From: Selenomonas sp. AB3002
GTDB taxonomy: Bacteria > Bacillota > Negativicutes > Selenomonadales > Selenomonadaceae
Direction of reading: 5' to 3'
DNA: 64,000 nt
NCBI RefSeq assembly: GCF_000702545.1
Contig: NZ_JNIO01000008.1
Location: forward strand, 1-64,000
The notes under the pieces were generated by a model. The model searched no databases and was not told the origin of the DNA. It saw nothing but the letters and a program-made list of their open reading frames with translations. Positions 34,597 to 44,427 of the stretch are shown one piece after another (position 1 is the first letter of the stretch; the number at the start of each line of letters is the position of its first letter). Made by a program: the position numbers and the translations under genes.

Positions 34597-37500
34597 GTGG
34601 CAGCAGGAAAAATATTTGCTATATCTTTCGCCATAAACGCCATGATGGGGGCGGGATTCACTGCAGCCATGAACCAGGGCGGGGCAGCTATGCAACGGCT
34701 CAGCGAAAAGACGAAAGAAATCAATGCCGCGCAGAAACGCCTGGATAGAGCCTGGCAGGATTCACAGAATCAAATAAAGGCCTATTCCCGCCAAATGCAG
34801 AGCCTGCAGACCCAGTACAGTCAGGGCAAGATATCCGAAAGCCAGTACCAGAATTCCATGCAGCGCATCTCTCAGAGCATGAGACAGGCGGGCATGAGTG
34901 CTGAGGATTATCGTGGACACCTGGCACGGCTCAAGGCAGAAATGAACCAGACCCAGGCTGCAGCCAAACGCCTTGAAGCGGCACAAGCGGGCAGGATGGC
35001 GGCAAGCGCCAAAATGAGTGCTGCCTGGGCTGGCATGCAGAGTGGCTTTGCCACGGCTGGCATGGTGGCAGCGCCTGTTATTGGTGCCGTGGAAACGGCG
35101 GCAAACTTCGAGGCAGCCATGTCCAAAGTACAGGCTATCACGGGAATCACGGATAAAGCGGACGAGCGCATGATAGCCCTCACCAATACGGCCCGCAAGC
35201 TGGGCGAAACAACCCAGTTTAGTGCCACCCAGGCGGCACAGGCTATGTCTTATTTAGGCATGGCGGGCTGGGATACTAATCAGATAATCGGCGGCATGCC
35301 CGGACTGCTGGCCCTTGCGGCAGCAGGTGGCACAGACCTGGCACGCACAGCGGATATTATTTCTGATGACTTGACCGCCTTTGGCCTGTCTGCTGATCAG
35401 GCAGGACACATGGCTGATGTATTTGCCGTCACCGTCACGAAGACTAACACCAACGTGGAAATGCTGGGCGAAACCATGAAGTACGCTGCCCCGGTGGCTA
35501 AAGCCTTTGGGGCCTCCATGGAAGAGACGGCAGCCCTTGCAGGTATCATGGCTAACAGTGGCATTAAAGCCAGTCAGGCAGGTACAGCCTTGCGCTCTGG
35601 CTTTTTGAGACTGGCAGGGCCGCCGAAGGCAGCCAGCAAGGCTATGGATGAACTGGGTATATCCCTGTCAGAAGCGCAGGCCCAGCAGCAGGAAGCTGCA
35701 GCCGCCTTGAAAGATTTGGGCATTGAAATGGAAGACCTCTCAGGCAAGCCCAAAAAGATGGGGGCAATCCTCACAGAACTGAGAGCCAAGATGGATGGCC
35801 TCAGTCAAGAAGACCGCCTGGCACGTCTTAAAGCTATCTTTGGTACTGAGGCAGCCACCGGCTGGCTGTCCGTTTTGGAAGCTGGCCCGGAGGTATTCGA
35901 AAGCCTGGTCAATGAAATGGAGAACTGCGACGGTAGGGCCGAACAGATGGCCAAGACCATGCAGGACAACGCTAAAGGAGCATGGACGCAATTCAAGAGC
36001 GCCCTGGAGGGCGTAGCAATCTCCTTAGGTACCATCTTCCTGCCGGCAATCACCACAGGTATTAAGACCATGGCAGAAGCGGCAGGGAGTGCATCGGGCT
36101 GGATAAAGGAAAATGAGGGGCTGGTAAAGTCAATCGGTGAGATAGGTGCAGGATTGGCGACGGCCTTTGTTTTCTTCAAAACCTTTCAGATGGGCAAGGC
36201 CGCTGTGGATCTTGTGTCAAGTTCCTTTGAGCTGTATAGCAGTGTACTGCGCACAACGACAGGGGGGCAGAAGCTGCTGACTTTGGCCACCACGGCACAG
36301 GCAAGGGCTATGTCTATCTTGCGGGCGGCAATGAATGCGGATATGTATCGCAGCATGGGCACCCAGGCGGCGAACGTGTTCCGTAGTATTGGCACCCAGG
36401 CAATGACCACATTCAGAGCCATCGGCGTTCAAGCTGCAGCTGCATTCAACAATGTGAGCGCTCAGGCTGTGGCTCTTATGGGGCGCATGAAAGCACTCAA
36501 ATGGGGAGACATTGCCACAAGTATGACCACCTCTATGGAAAAGGCTTATGCAAGCATGGGGGCGGCTACAGATAGAGCCATAGCCTCCATACAGGGAAAA
36601 TGGCAGGCTTTGTCCGCCAGAATGAGCAATTTCAGCCTGGCTGGTACAGCACAGTCAGCTGGCACGGCTGTGCAGGGCAGGTGGCAGAGCCTCAAGCAGG
36701 CGGTGGCCACAAATATGGGCGCTGCCAGCCAAGCCTTTGCCAATGGTGCAGCCGCCATAAAGAGAAACGCGGCAAGCGCTGGAACCGCCGTGATGAACAT
36801 GGTGAGGAATTTCAACATAGGCAACGCTGTCCAAGCCGCGACACAGGGGCTGAAGCGGATGGGGGCAGCAATCCTCAGTGTAGGCAGGGCAGGCCTTGCG
36901 GCAATGTTCTCACCCCTGGGCGTGGCTATCATGGCCATAGCGGGGGCGGCCTATCTTATCTATTCAAACTGGGATAAAGTTGGCCCCTTCTTTATGGAGC
37001 TATGGGGGCGGATAACTGAGGCTTTCAGCAATGCCTGGACAATGATACAGCCAGCTTTGGCACAACTGGGGGCGGCGTTTGATGGATTGATGGGCTTATT
37101 TGCCAACGCATGGGCTGCATTGCAGCCTGTCTTTGCCCAGCTGGGCACAACCTTCGGCAATATCATAGCTGCCATAGCCCCTGCTTTTGCCCAGCTGGGT
37201 GTAACTATCGGTAATTTGGCCGTATCCATGGGGCCTGTTCTCACTCAGCTGGGGCAGACCATTATGACGACCTTTGAAGCCATTGCCAGCAGTGGTGTCT
37301 TTGAATATCTGATTCAGGCGGCGCAAATGCTGGCCACCATTTTCGGCGGCGCACTGGTGGGGGCTTTTATCGTCTTTGCTAATGTGGCAGTGGGAACCGT
37401 CACCACGGCTATTGGTATCGTGGCCTCCGTCATCACCGGCGCTATCGGCATATTCAGTGGGCTGATTCAATTCATCACCGGCGTATTTGCCCTTGATTGG

Positions 37501-38766
37501 CAGACCGCATGGAGCGGCATTGTGAACATCTTCCAGAGCATTTTCAGCACCCTGGGCAATATCGCTGACAGTGTGCTGGGCGGTATAAAGAACACTGTCA
37601 ATGGCATTATCAGCTCCATTAAGAGCGTGGCTGGCTTTGGCGGTGGGGGCGGCAGTGAAATACCTGCCAATGCAAGAGGCGGTATCTATCGCAAAGGTGC
37701 TTTCCTCACCACTTTTGCAGAAGAATCCCCTGAGGCCGCTATTCCCCTTGATGGTTCGCAGAGAGCCTTTGCTTTGTGGCAAAAAGCTGGTGAAATGCTG
37801 GGAATAAAAATCCCCGGACAGGAAGAGAACCAGAAGCCCACCGCTGACCCGTGGAAGAATGCAGGCCGTATGTACCAGACCACGGCACCAGCACCACAGC
37901 AGGAGGATAAACCTCGCCACCATACCACTATCTGGGAGAAGGCTGGGGCGCTGCTGGGCATACCTGCCCAAAGAAAGCAGGAAGAGGAAAACAGACAACC
38001 TGCCATTAACCCCTGGCAGGACGCTGGACGTATGTTCCAGACTGCAGCCCCCGTACAGGAGGCGAAAGAGGAACAGCCTCACCGCCACACCACCATTTGG
38101 GAGAAAGCTGGGGCGCTGCTGGGCATACCCGCCCAAAGAAAGCAGGAAGAGGAAAACAGACAACCTGCCATTAACCCCTGGCAGGACGCAGGGCGTATGT
38201 TCCAAAACGTAGCGCCACCCCAGCAGGAGAAGGAAGGCCAGACCCGCCGCCATACTACCATCTGGGAAAAGGCAGGGGCTTTGCTGGGCATACCTCCCCA
38301 CAGACAGGACAGGCCTCAGAGGAACCCGGAAAGAAACGAATCTTCAAGGCCTGTCGTGAATCCGTGGCAGGACGCTGGGCGTATGTTCCAGGCAACACCA
38401 CCTAAGCAGAAAGATGGCAAGCCTCAAGAAAGAATCCCTAGCCTTTGGGAGAATCTGGGGGCGGCGCTGGGGGCAGGCATTCCTCAAACACAGGAAACCC
38501 CGGCACTTCCTACGGGCTTATGGAACAAAGCGGCGGATATTTTCGGCTTTGATGGCGCTGGTGGCGGTGATAGCTTCACCACCAACAATAACAGCACTAC
38601 CACCGAAATCACCCCGCCGGCCATTACCATCAACCTCACAGTAAATGGTAATGCAGAGCCTGGCCCCATCAAGCAGGCCGTGCTGGATGCAGGGCAGAAG
38701 GTACAGCGTTCCTTTGAAGAGCAGATGGCAGAATTCAGCAGGATGAAAGCGAGGCGGGCTTTTTGA
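34597..38766 (+). CDS. Tail tape measure protein
   Basis: About 1389 residues (GTG 34597, ten bases after AAAGGAGG; TTG 34591 is possible). Its length sets tail length. An N-terminal coiled coil (about 25-140) precedes the TP901-type core (NFEAAMSKVQAITGITDKAD, GETTQFSATQAAQAMSYLGM). A long Ala-rich helical part and hydrophobic segments (GLAAMFSPLGVAIMAIAGAA; a second near 910-960) follow. The C-terminal NARGGIYRKGAFLTTFAEESPEAAIPLDG is family-typical. After it, a 55-residue unit repeats about four times (37840-38535), which is unusual; see its own entry. Confidence 0.92.
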   Translation: MAAGKIFAISFAINAMMGAGFTAAMNQGGAAMQRLSEKTKEINAAQKRLDRAWQDSQNQIKAYSRQMQSLQTQYSQGKISESQYQNSMQRISQSMRQAGMSAEDYRGHLARLKAEMNQTQAAAKRLEAAQAGRMAASAKMSAAWAGMQSGFATAGMVAAPVIGAVETAANFEAAMSKVQAITGITDKADERMIALTNTARKLGETTQFSATQAAQAMSYLGMAGWDTNQIIGGMPGLLALAAAGGTDLARTADIISDDLTAFGLSADQAGHMADVFAVTVTKTNTNVEMLGETMKYAAPVAKAFGASMEETAALAGIMANSGIKASQAGTALRSGFLRLAGPPKAASKAMDELGISLSEAQAQQQEAAAALKDLGIEMEDLSGKPKKMGAILTELRAKMDGLSQEDRLARLKAIFGTEAATGWLSVLEAGPEVFESLVNEMENCDGRAEQMAKTMQDNAKGAWTQFKSALEGVAISLGTIFLPAITTGIKTMAEAAGSASGWIKENEGLVKSIGEIGAGLATAFVFFKTFQMGKAAVDLVSSSFELYSSVLRTTTGGQKLLTLATTAQARAMSILRAAMNADMYRSMGTQAANVFRSIGTQAMTTFRAIGVQAAAAFNNVSAQAVALMGRMKALKWGDIATSMTTSMEKAYASMGAATDRAIASIQGKWQALSARMSNFSLAGTAQSAGTAVQGRWQSLKQAVATNMGAASQAFANGAAAIKRNAASAGTAVMNMVRNFNIGNAVQAATQGLKRMGAAILSVGRAGLAAMFSPLGVAIMAIAGAAYLIYSNWDKVGPFFMELWGRITEAFSNAWTMIQPALAQLGAAFDGLMGLFANAWAALQPVFAQLGTTFGNIIAAIAPAFAQLGVTIGNLAVSMGPVLTQLGQTIMTTFEAIASSGVFEYLIQAAQMLATIFGGALVGAFIVFANVAVGTVTTAIGIVASVITGAIGIFSGLIQFITGVFALDWQTAWSGIVNIFQSIFSTLGNIADSVLGGIKNTVNGIISSIKSVAGFGGGGGSEIPANARGGIYRKGAFLTTFAEESPEAAIPLDGSQRAFALWQKAGEMLGIKIPGQEENQKPTADPWKNAGRMYQTTAPAPQQEDKPRHHTTIWEKAGALLGIPAQRKQEEENRQPAINPWQDAGRMFQTAAPVQEAKEEQPHRHTTIWEKAGALLGIPAQRKQEEENRQPAINPWQDAGRMFQNVAPPQQEKEGQTRRHTTIWEKAGALLGIPPHRQDRPQRNPERNESSRPVVNPWQDAGRMFQATPPKQKDGKPQERIPSLWENLGAALGAGIPQTQETPALPTGLWNKAADIFGFDGAGGGDSFTTNNNSTTTEITPPAITINLTVNGNAEPGPIKQAVLDAGQKVQRSFEEQMAEFSRMKARRAF
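37840..38535 (+). repeat. 165-bp tandem repeats in the tape measure gene
   Basis: Units begin at matching positions 37942, 38107 and 38272, exactly 165 bp (55 codons) apart, with degenerate units at both ends. Each codes for a TTIWEKAGALLGIP motif, a Gln/Glu/Arg linker and an NPWQDAGRMFQ motif. The first two units are nearly identical at DNA level over about 100 bp, so the array can expand or contract by slippage or recombination. Confidence 0.88.
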
Positions 38767-38969
38767 GCAGGACATACACCACCAAAAGTGGCGATATCTG
38801 GGACTTGATAGCCTATGAACAGCTGGGGGATTGTAAATACGTCAATCAATTGATGGAGGCCAATCCCCGGCACCTTGACACGGGCATATTTTCAGCCGGG
38901 GTAGTTCTCACTTTGCCGGAAATCACAGAGGATAACAAAGTGAAGAGCCTGCCCCCGTGGAGGAGGTAG
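38763..38969 (+). CDS. Tail protein X (LysM-like)
   Basis: 68 residues: TYTTKSGDIWDLIAYEQLGD and GVVLTLPEI fit the LysM-type gpX family of P2-like tails. TTG start overlapping the tape measure stop. Confidence 0.82.
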   Translation: MSRTYTTKSGDIWDLIAYEQLGDCKYVNQLMEANPRHLDTGIFSAGVVLTLPEITEDNKVKSLPPWRR

Positions 38970-38972
38970 GCC

Positions 38973-39986
38973 ATGGAGGTACGGCGCACAAATATCAAAT
39001 GCCTGTATGATTCACAGGATATATCCCAGGACATAGCCGCTTTCCTCAAATCCTTCACTATCAATGAGGTGCTGGGCGGGGAGGCAGATGAAGCAGAAAT
39101 CTCCCTCCATGACCGGGAAGAGTTATGGATGGGGGACTGGATGCCGGAACTGGGGGCCACCATGGACATCACCCTGCAGGTTCAGAACTGGGAGGGTGAG
39201 GGAGATACCAGGGAGCTGCCTTTTGGCAAGTTCGATGTGGATGAAATCTCCATAAGCGGCTGGCCCCATGAAGTCAAAATCAAGTTGATTTCCGTACCTG
39301 TCACCGGCGGGATAAATTCCGTCAAGCGCACCAGGGCGTGGGAGAAAGTGAAACTTTCGGCCATTGCTCAGGACGTGGCAGGCGGGGTAGGCATGGAACT
39401 CTACTACGACACAGAGGAAGACCCCATGCAGGAGAGGGCAGAGCAGTCAGAGCAGACAGACCTTTCCTTCCTGCAGAAGCTATGCAAGGACGCAGGCCTT
39501 TCCCTCAAAGTCACGGATAACAAAATAGTTATCTTCGATGTGTCAAAGTATGAGAAGGAAGACCCGGTGCTGACCATCGTCAACGGCACCAGCGCGGTGA
39601 AATCCTTTGAGTGTAGGCAGACTGTCCACCAAATCTATAAGGCCTGCCATGTCAAATATAAGCACTCAAAGAAAGATGAACTCATAGAGTTTACTTTTAC
39701 AGACCCCAAAAGGGAGAAGGGCGAAACACTGGAAATCAACGAAAAAGTTGAATCCGTGGCTGAGGCTGAGAAGCTGGCCAAGAAGAAGCTCCATGAGAAG
39801 AATCTTGAAGAAACATCTGTCAGCCTCACCATGGCGGGCAATTTCGCCTTGCTGGCCTCCAACACTGTGGAGCTGAAGAATTTCCGCAGCTTCGATGGCA
39901 AGTATCTCATAACCAAAAGCTCCCATGAAGTGGGCAATGGCTACACCACGAAAGTGGATTTAAGGAGGGTGATTGATGGATACTGA
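38973..39986 (+). CDS. Tail protein D (phage late control gpD family)
   Basis: 337 residues. An N-terminal beta domain (LKSFTINEVLGGEADEAEIS), LSFLQKLCKDAGLSLKVTDN in the middle and a C-terminal NTVELKNFRSFDGKYLITKS are typical of gpD, the hub at the base of the tail spike. Its 3' end is repeated at window position 1. GGAGG precedes the ATG. Confidence 0.88.
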   Translation: MEVRRTNIKCLYDSQDISQDIAAFLKSFTINEVLGGEADEAEISLHDREELWMGDWMPELGATMDITLQVQNWEGEGDTRELPFGKFDVDEISISGWPHEVKIKLISVPVTGGINSVKRTRAWEKVKLSAIAQDVAGGVGMELYYDTEEDPMQERAEQSEQTDLSFLQKLCKDAGLSLKVTDNKIVIFDVSKYEKEDPVLTIVNGTSAVKSFECRQTVHQIYKACHVKYKHSKKDELIEFTFTDPKREKGETLEINEKVESVAEAEKLAKKKLHEKNLEETSVSLTMAGNFALLASNTVELKNFRSFDGKYLITKSSHEVGNGYTTKVDLRRVIDGY

Positions 39987-40392
39987 GGCGGAACGCCTGT
40001 TGAGGGGAATGGTAAGACCTGGTACCGTCACCAGCGTGAACGTGGCCAACAATACGGCCCGGGTGAGATTTGACGATAAGGACGGAATCGTAAGCCCGGA
40101 ACTACATATATTACACCGCTGCTCAGGGAAAAATAAGGATTACTGGGTGCCGGATATTGACGATCAAGTTTTATGTATCTTCAACAACAATGACAAGAAT
40201 TTCTCTACCGGCTGGATACTGGGCAGCTACTTCAACGAGAAGCAGCCGCCCCAGGTACAGAATTTGGATATCATGCGCTTCGATTTTTCGGATGGCTCAT
40301 ATTTTGAGTACAACCGAAAGAGCCACACCCTCAATGTGCAAATCACAGGGCCAATAAATATAAATGGCTCAGTTATCAATCTGAACTGCTAA
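39976..40392 (+). CDS. Baseplate assembly protein V (spike)
   Basis: 138 residues: OB-fold part (RPGTVTSVNVANNTARVRF) and a C-terminal beta segment (LDIMRFDFSDGSYFEYN). gpV forms the membrane-piercing spike whose tip is capped by the PAAR protein encoded next. ATG 39976 is preferred over TTG 39973 because of spacing from AAGGAGG. Confidence 0.88.
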   Translation: MDTEAERLLRGMVRPGTVTSVNVANNTARVRFDDKDGIVSPELHILHRCSGKNKDYWVPDIDDQVLCIFNNNDKNFSTGWILGSYFNEKQPPQVQNLDIMRFDFSDGSYFEYNRKSHTLNVQITGPININGSVINLNC

Positions 40393-40406
40393 AGGAGGCG
40401 GTGTAA

Positions 40407-40697
40407 ATGCCACCACAGACAAGATTGGGGGACAACGATACGGGACATGATGCCTGCCCGCCCAGAGGGCTGGCAACAGGCAGCCCGGATGTTATTGTGA
40501 ACGGCCAACCGGCGGGGCGTGTAGGAGATAGCTACCCTGCCCATTCCTGCCCCGCACACCCTCCACATAGTGGTGTAATAAATGCAGGAAGCAGCACCGT
40601 ATTCATCAACAATAAGGCGGCTGGGCGAATAGGTGACCCTGTATCATGCGGGGGCAGCGTGGACGTGGGCAGCCCTAATGTAATCACAGGGGGCTGA
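40407..40697 (+). CDS. PAAR-motif spike tip protein
   Basis: 96 residues. Repeated ATGSPDVIVNGQPAGRVGD and INNKAAGRIGDPVSCGGSV units with His and Cys residues make the metal-capped cone of PAAR proteins. It would sharpen the gpV spike. AAAGGAGG box upstream. Confidence 0.9.
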   Translation: MPPQTRLGDNDTGHDACPPRGLATGSPDVIVNGQPAGRVGDSYPAHSCPAHPPHSGVINAGSSTVFINNKAAGRIGDPVSCGGSVDVGSPNVITGG

Positions 40698-40701
40698 TGG
40701 A

Positions 40702-41241
40702 ATGTCATTTCTTTCTAACGTGGCGGGAAGCTACGCCAAAGGACTGCAACGGAGCTTGAACAACATGGCCCAGGGGGTGCTTTCCCAGGTGATGGGAAAA
40801 CTATCTTCCTTTGGCCTGTCCATGCCCCTGGGTAGCCTGGGAGATATCGTCTTTCAGGTATCCAGCCGCGAGGTTATCACCTTCGATGGCCTCAAGCGCA
40901 CCACCAAAGCCCGCTTTGGCACACATGAAATCAACGGCCAGAAACCTTTGCTTGAATACCTCGGCCCGGATGGGGAGGAAATAACCTTCACCATGCGTTT
41001 TTCCACCAGCTGGGGCGTGGATCCTACAGCGCAGGCCCAGCAGCTCAGGGAACTGTGCGAGAAGGGCGAGGCCATGTATTTGATTATTGGCAATCAGACC
41101 GTGGGAGCCAATATGTGGGTAATCGAAAGCGTGGGTGAATCCCTGGTATCCGTGGATAACATGGGGCGGGTAATCGTCTCAGAGGTTGATGTAACACTCA
41201 AGGAATATGTGCCCCTTATGGGAGGAGGTGAGGGCGCTTGA
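40702..41241 (+). CDS. Tail protein U (P2 gpU family)
   Basis: 179 residues. MPLGSLGDIVFQVSSREVIT, ARFGTHEINGQKPLLEYLG and MWVIESVGESLVSVDNMGR match the P2 gpU family (tail completion). Follows PAAR by four bases. Confidence 0.82.
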   Translation: MSFLSNVAGSYAKGLQRSLNNMAQGVLSQVMGKLSSFGLSMPLGSLGDIVFQVSSREVITFDGLKRTTKARFGTHEINGQKPLLEYLGPDGEEITFTMRFSTSWGVDPTAQAQQLRELCEKGEAMYLIIGNQTVGANMWVIESVGESLVSVDNMGRVIVSEVDVTLKEYVPLMGGGEGA

Positions 41242-41546
41242 TAATCGATGTGACGGCAGAAATGAAGGACATCAACTTTGTTCCTGCCTCAGAGTATGAA
41301 GAGATTCTGCAGAACGTGCGCACCATCATCAACACCCTCAAGAAAACCGTGCCCATGGACAGAGAATTTGGCATTAACGGTGAAGTCATAGACTTGCCCA
41401 TTGCAGCGGCTCAGGCGAAAATCACCGGCGAAATCGTGGCTGCAGTCAGCAAGTACGAGCCGCGGGCCAAAGTTGTATCTGTGGCCTATGAGGGCAAGGA
41501 AATGGACGGCACCCTGCAGCCTACAGTGAGGATAAAGATACAATGA
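41238..41546 (+). CDS. Baseplate wedge protein W (gp25-like)
   Basis: 102 residues. EYEEILQNVRTIINTLKKTV and DLPIAAAQAKITGEIVAAVS fit the gp25/W family of wedge proteins. TTG start, nine bases after GGAGGAGG and overlapping the gpU stop. The end overlaps gpJ. Confidence 0.82.
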   Translation: MIIDVTAEMKDINFVPASEYEEILQNVRTIINTLKKTVPMDREFGINGEVIDLPIAAAQAKITGEIVAAVSKYEPRAKVVSVAYEGKEMDGTLQPTVRIKIQ

Positions 41547-42661
41547 ACCTACAAAATTTAGCAGACCTGTCCTTTGCGGATAGAGACCCTGCAGACATTG
41601 AATCCAATGTCATAACCATAGCAGAAGGAATCCTGGGCAGGAAGCTGGCAAGGGCTGACCCTCTGAGGCTTTTCCTACTGGGGCTTGAATCCGTCATTAT
41701 CCAGCAGCGGGAAATCATAGACCAATCGGCAAAGATGAACCTGCTGGCCTACGCTGTGGGGGATTATCTTGACCATATCGGCATACTGGTGGGCTGTGAA
41801 CGGCTGCAGGCAACTGCCGCCAATACAACCCTCAGGTATACCCTTTCGGCAGCACGGGAGCAGGCCACACTCATTCCTATAGGGAACCGCGTTACGGCTG
41901 GGGATGGCGTATATTTCGCCACCACAGAGGCACTTTCCATAGCTGCCGGGCAGACCACGGGGGATGTGGCGGCCACCTGTACCATTAAGGGAACACAGGG
42001 CAACAGCTACGCCGTAGGGGAGCTGACCAAAATGGTTGACCCCCTGCCATTTGTGGCCAGTGTGACCAACCTCACCGCCACGGCAGGCGGGGCTGATGTG
42101 GAGACGGATGATTCATACCGTCTGCGAATCCAGCAGGCCCCAGAAAGTTATTCCTGCGCTGGGAGCAAGGGGGCCTATATCTTTTGGACAAAGACGGCCT
42201 CAGCCCTTATCTCAGATGTGGCAGTGATTTCTCCTAACCCATGTGAGGTGAATGTTTATCCTCTGCTGGAGGGCGGGCAGCTGCCGGGGGCGGAAATGCT
42301 GACCTTAGTCAGCAATACCTTGAATGCCAGAACCGTGAGGCCTCTCACCGACCAGGTGAGCGTTTTGGCCCCCACGGTGAAAAGCTATAATGTCACCCTC
42401 ACCTACTACATAGATTCAGACGATGCCACCAGCGCCGTGGCCATACAGGCTGCTGTGCAAAGTGCTGTCTCTGAATTCGTAGCCTGGCAGAAAGAGCACC
42501 TGGGGCGGGATATCAACCCCACGGAACTCTATTACAGGGTGAGGGCGGCAGGAGCAAAGCGGGCTGTGATTACTGAGCCTGTCTTTGCCGCCGTGGCTGC
42601 CAGTGAGGTGGCCATAGAAAACACCATCACGGTGAACTTTGGAGGATTGGAAGATGGTTAA
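41543..42661 (+). CDS. Baseplate protein J
   Basis: 372 residues. GVYFATTEALSIAAG, SYRLRIQQAPESYSCAGSKGA and the NPCEVNVYPLLEGGQLPGAE loop are typical of gpJ wedge proteins, which link the baseplate to fibres. Four-base overlap with gpW. Confidence 0.9.
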   Translation: MNLQNLADLSFADRDPADIESNVITIAEGILGRKLARADPLRLFLLGLESVIIQQREIIDQSAKMNLLAYAVGDYLDHIGILVGCERLQATAANTTLRYTLSAAREQATLIPIGNRVTAGDGVYFATTEALSIAAGQTTGDVAATCTIKGTQGNSYAVGELTKMVDPLPFVASVTNLTATAGGADVETDDSYRLRIQQAPESYSCAGSKGAYIFWTKTASALISDVAVISPNPCEVNVYPLLEGGQLPGAEMLTLVSNTLNARTVRPLTDQVSVLAPTVKSYNVTLTYYIDSDDATSAVAIQAAVQSAVSEFVAWQKEHLGRDINPTELYYRVRAAGAKRAVITEPVFAAVAASEVAIENTITVNFGGLEDG

Positions 42662-44414
42662 AGAGTTTAAGACCCTGAGCCTTCTGGAAATCCTCCCTGA
42701 AAGTATCAGGGGGGATCCTCAGATTGAAGCGGCGGCCAGCGCGTTGGATGCAGAACTGCAGGCCGTCACGGCAGACATCAAAGAAAACCTGCTCATAAGC
42801 AGGATTGATGAACTGCCGGAGCGTGTCCTTGACCTGCTGGCCTGGCAATGGCATGTAGATTTCTACAGGCCCTTGGGCATGGATATAGACACCAAACGGC
42901 GGCTTATCCGTGAATCCATAGCCTGGCACCGTATCAAGGGCACCCCTGCAGCCGTGGAAAAAGTGCTGGCAGCGGCTTTCGTGGAATCCTGGGTGGAAGA
43001 GTGGTATGAATACGGCGGCAGCCCCGGCTATTTCCGGGTGACTATCTCAGACGTAATCACTGACCCGGAGGAACAGGCCAACATACTGGCGGCCATCAAC
43101 AGCGCCAAGAACGAACGTTCCTGGCTGGATGCTTTGCGCTATCTGCTGGTATTGAAGGACGAACTCACTGCCAGCGACCTGCTGGCCCTGCTGGAAGAAA
43201 CCGGCTTTATCGAACGTTACCCATGGGTGGGCAGGTTCGCAAACGGTGCCTATCTGGCAGGCGGGGAGCATGGGGCAGCCTTCTGTGATGGCGCCTACAC
43301 GGCCAATGGAACCATCAGGGCCAACGGGGCAGCACCAGGGGAGCAAAATCCCCAGCAGGTGTGGCCGAATATCGCCAATGGCGAATACCAGGCGGATGGC
43401 AGCATTTACGCCAAGTGCTGGAACCATACGGGGCTTATCTATGCCAACTCTGTAGGCATGGAAGTTTTCGTGGATTTGGTGAATCTCTTCCTGTCTGACC
43501 TCTACAGAATAAACATCTGGGCAGATGGCAGATTCAAGGCAGATGGCACCTTCACAGCAGGCTGGGACAACCCCATTGCAGAGGCCTTCACGGATACCAC
43601 GGCGCTGGCTATCAGCGACACCGATAACGTCACTGAAACATCCGGGGGAACATTATCCACCCATGAGGCTGAAGAAGTAGGGCTGGTGAAACTGTTCTAT
43701 GCAGACGGTGCTTTCTATCCCGGGAAACCTATCACGGCAGATGGCAGCCACTACGCCGGAGGCCTTATGCTGGCAGATGCCTTTGACGGCCTCACCAGCG
43801 AACCCCGGAAACCGAAGCTGGCCAATGGGCAGTATAAGGCCAACGGGGCGGAGAAACCCACGGCTGTGGCTATCAATGCCCGCGCCAACAGTGATGAAAA
43901 CCTCAGCAGCAGGATAGTTCTGACAACTGAGGAAGTGGCGGCAGAAACCTGCAGCACCACCGAAAGAAATTCAACCAACGTGGTCACACCTCACATGGAC
44001 ACCGTGGACACTGGCACCCTGGCAGACGGGCAGGCCGTGGCCAACGGCAGCCATAAGGCCAGCGGGCACATGATGGAAGACAGCCTGAGCCTTGCCCACG
44101 CCGTAGGGCTGGCAGACAATAACGGCACCATCTATGCTGACGGCACCAGCAGGGCAGATGGCTCTATGATGGCTTTTGCCATGGAAGACGCCATCTCCAT
44201 CACCGTGGGGATGGGACTTGTGGCCAACGGCAGGTATTTGGCCAACGCGGCAGGGGCCAGAAGGGCAGACGGGGCCTACAGGGCCAACGGCAGCACCTTC
44301 CCGGCACAGATTTACAATGCCAGATTTAATGCAGATGGCACCATCAAGGCAGATGGCAAGCATATCACCGGCTGGGGCGGCGCTGTCTGCGATTACAAGT
44401 ACATAGCAGCATAG
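42654..44414 (+). CDS. Tail protein I with a long ADG/ANG-repeat extension
   Basis: 586 residues (ATG 42654 after GGAGGA; TTG 42639 possible). Residues 1-190 are a P2 gpI-type baseplate protein (GMDIDTKRRLIRESIAWHRI, KGTPAAVEKVLAAAF). The remaining 390 residues carry over 15 short repeats of the form NGxYxADG or DGxxxADG (ADGRFKADGTFTAGWD, ANGRYLANAAGARRADGAY), likely a beta-repeat stalk. P2 gpI lacks such a tail. It may replace or anchor a fibre that presents the DGR target. Confidence 0.85.
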   Translation: MVKEFKTLSLLEILPESIRGDPQIEAAASALDAELQAVTADIKENLLISRIDELPERVLDLLAWQWHVDFYRPLGMDIDTKRRLIRESIAWHRIKGTPAAVEKVLAAAFVESWVEEWYEYGGSPGYFRVTISDVITDPEEQANILAAINSAKNERSWLDALRYLLVLKDELTASDLLALLEETGFIERYPWVGRFANGAYLAGGEHGAAFCDGAYTANGTIRANGAAPGEQNPQQVWPNIANGEYQADGSIYAKCWNHTGLIYANSVGMEVFVDLVNLFLSDLYRINIWADGRFKADGTFTAGWDNPIAEAFTDTTALAISDTDNVTETSGGTLSTHEAEEVGLVKLFYADGAFYPGKPITADGSHYAGGLMLADAFDGLTSEPRKPKLANGQYKANGAEKPTAVAINARANSDENLSSRIVLTTEEVAAETCSTTERNSTNVVTPHMDTVDTGTLADGQAVANGSHKASGHMMEDSLSLAHAVGLADNNGTIYADGTSRADGSMMAFAMEDAISITVGMGLVANGRYLANAAGARRADGAYRANGSTFPAQIYNARFNADGTIKADGKHITGWGGAVCDYKYIAA

Positions 44415-44427
44415 AAGGAGGCAAAGG

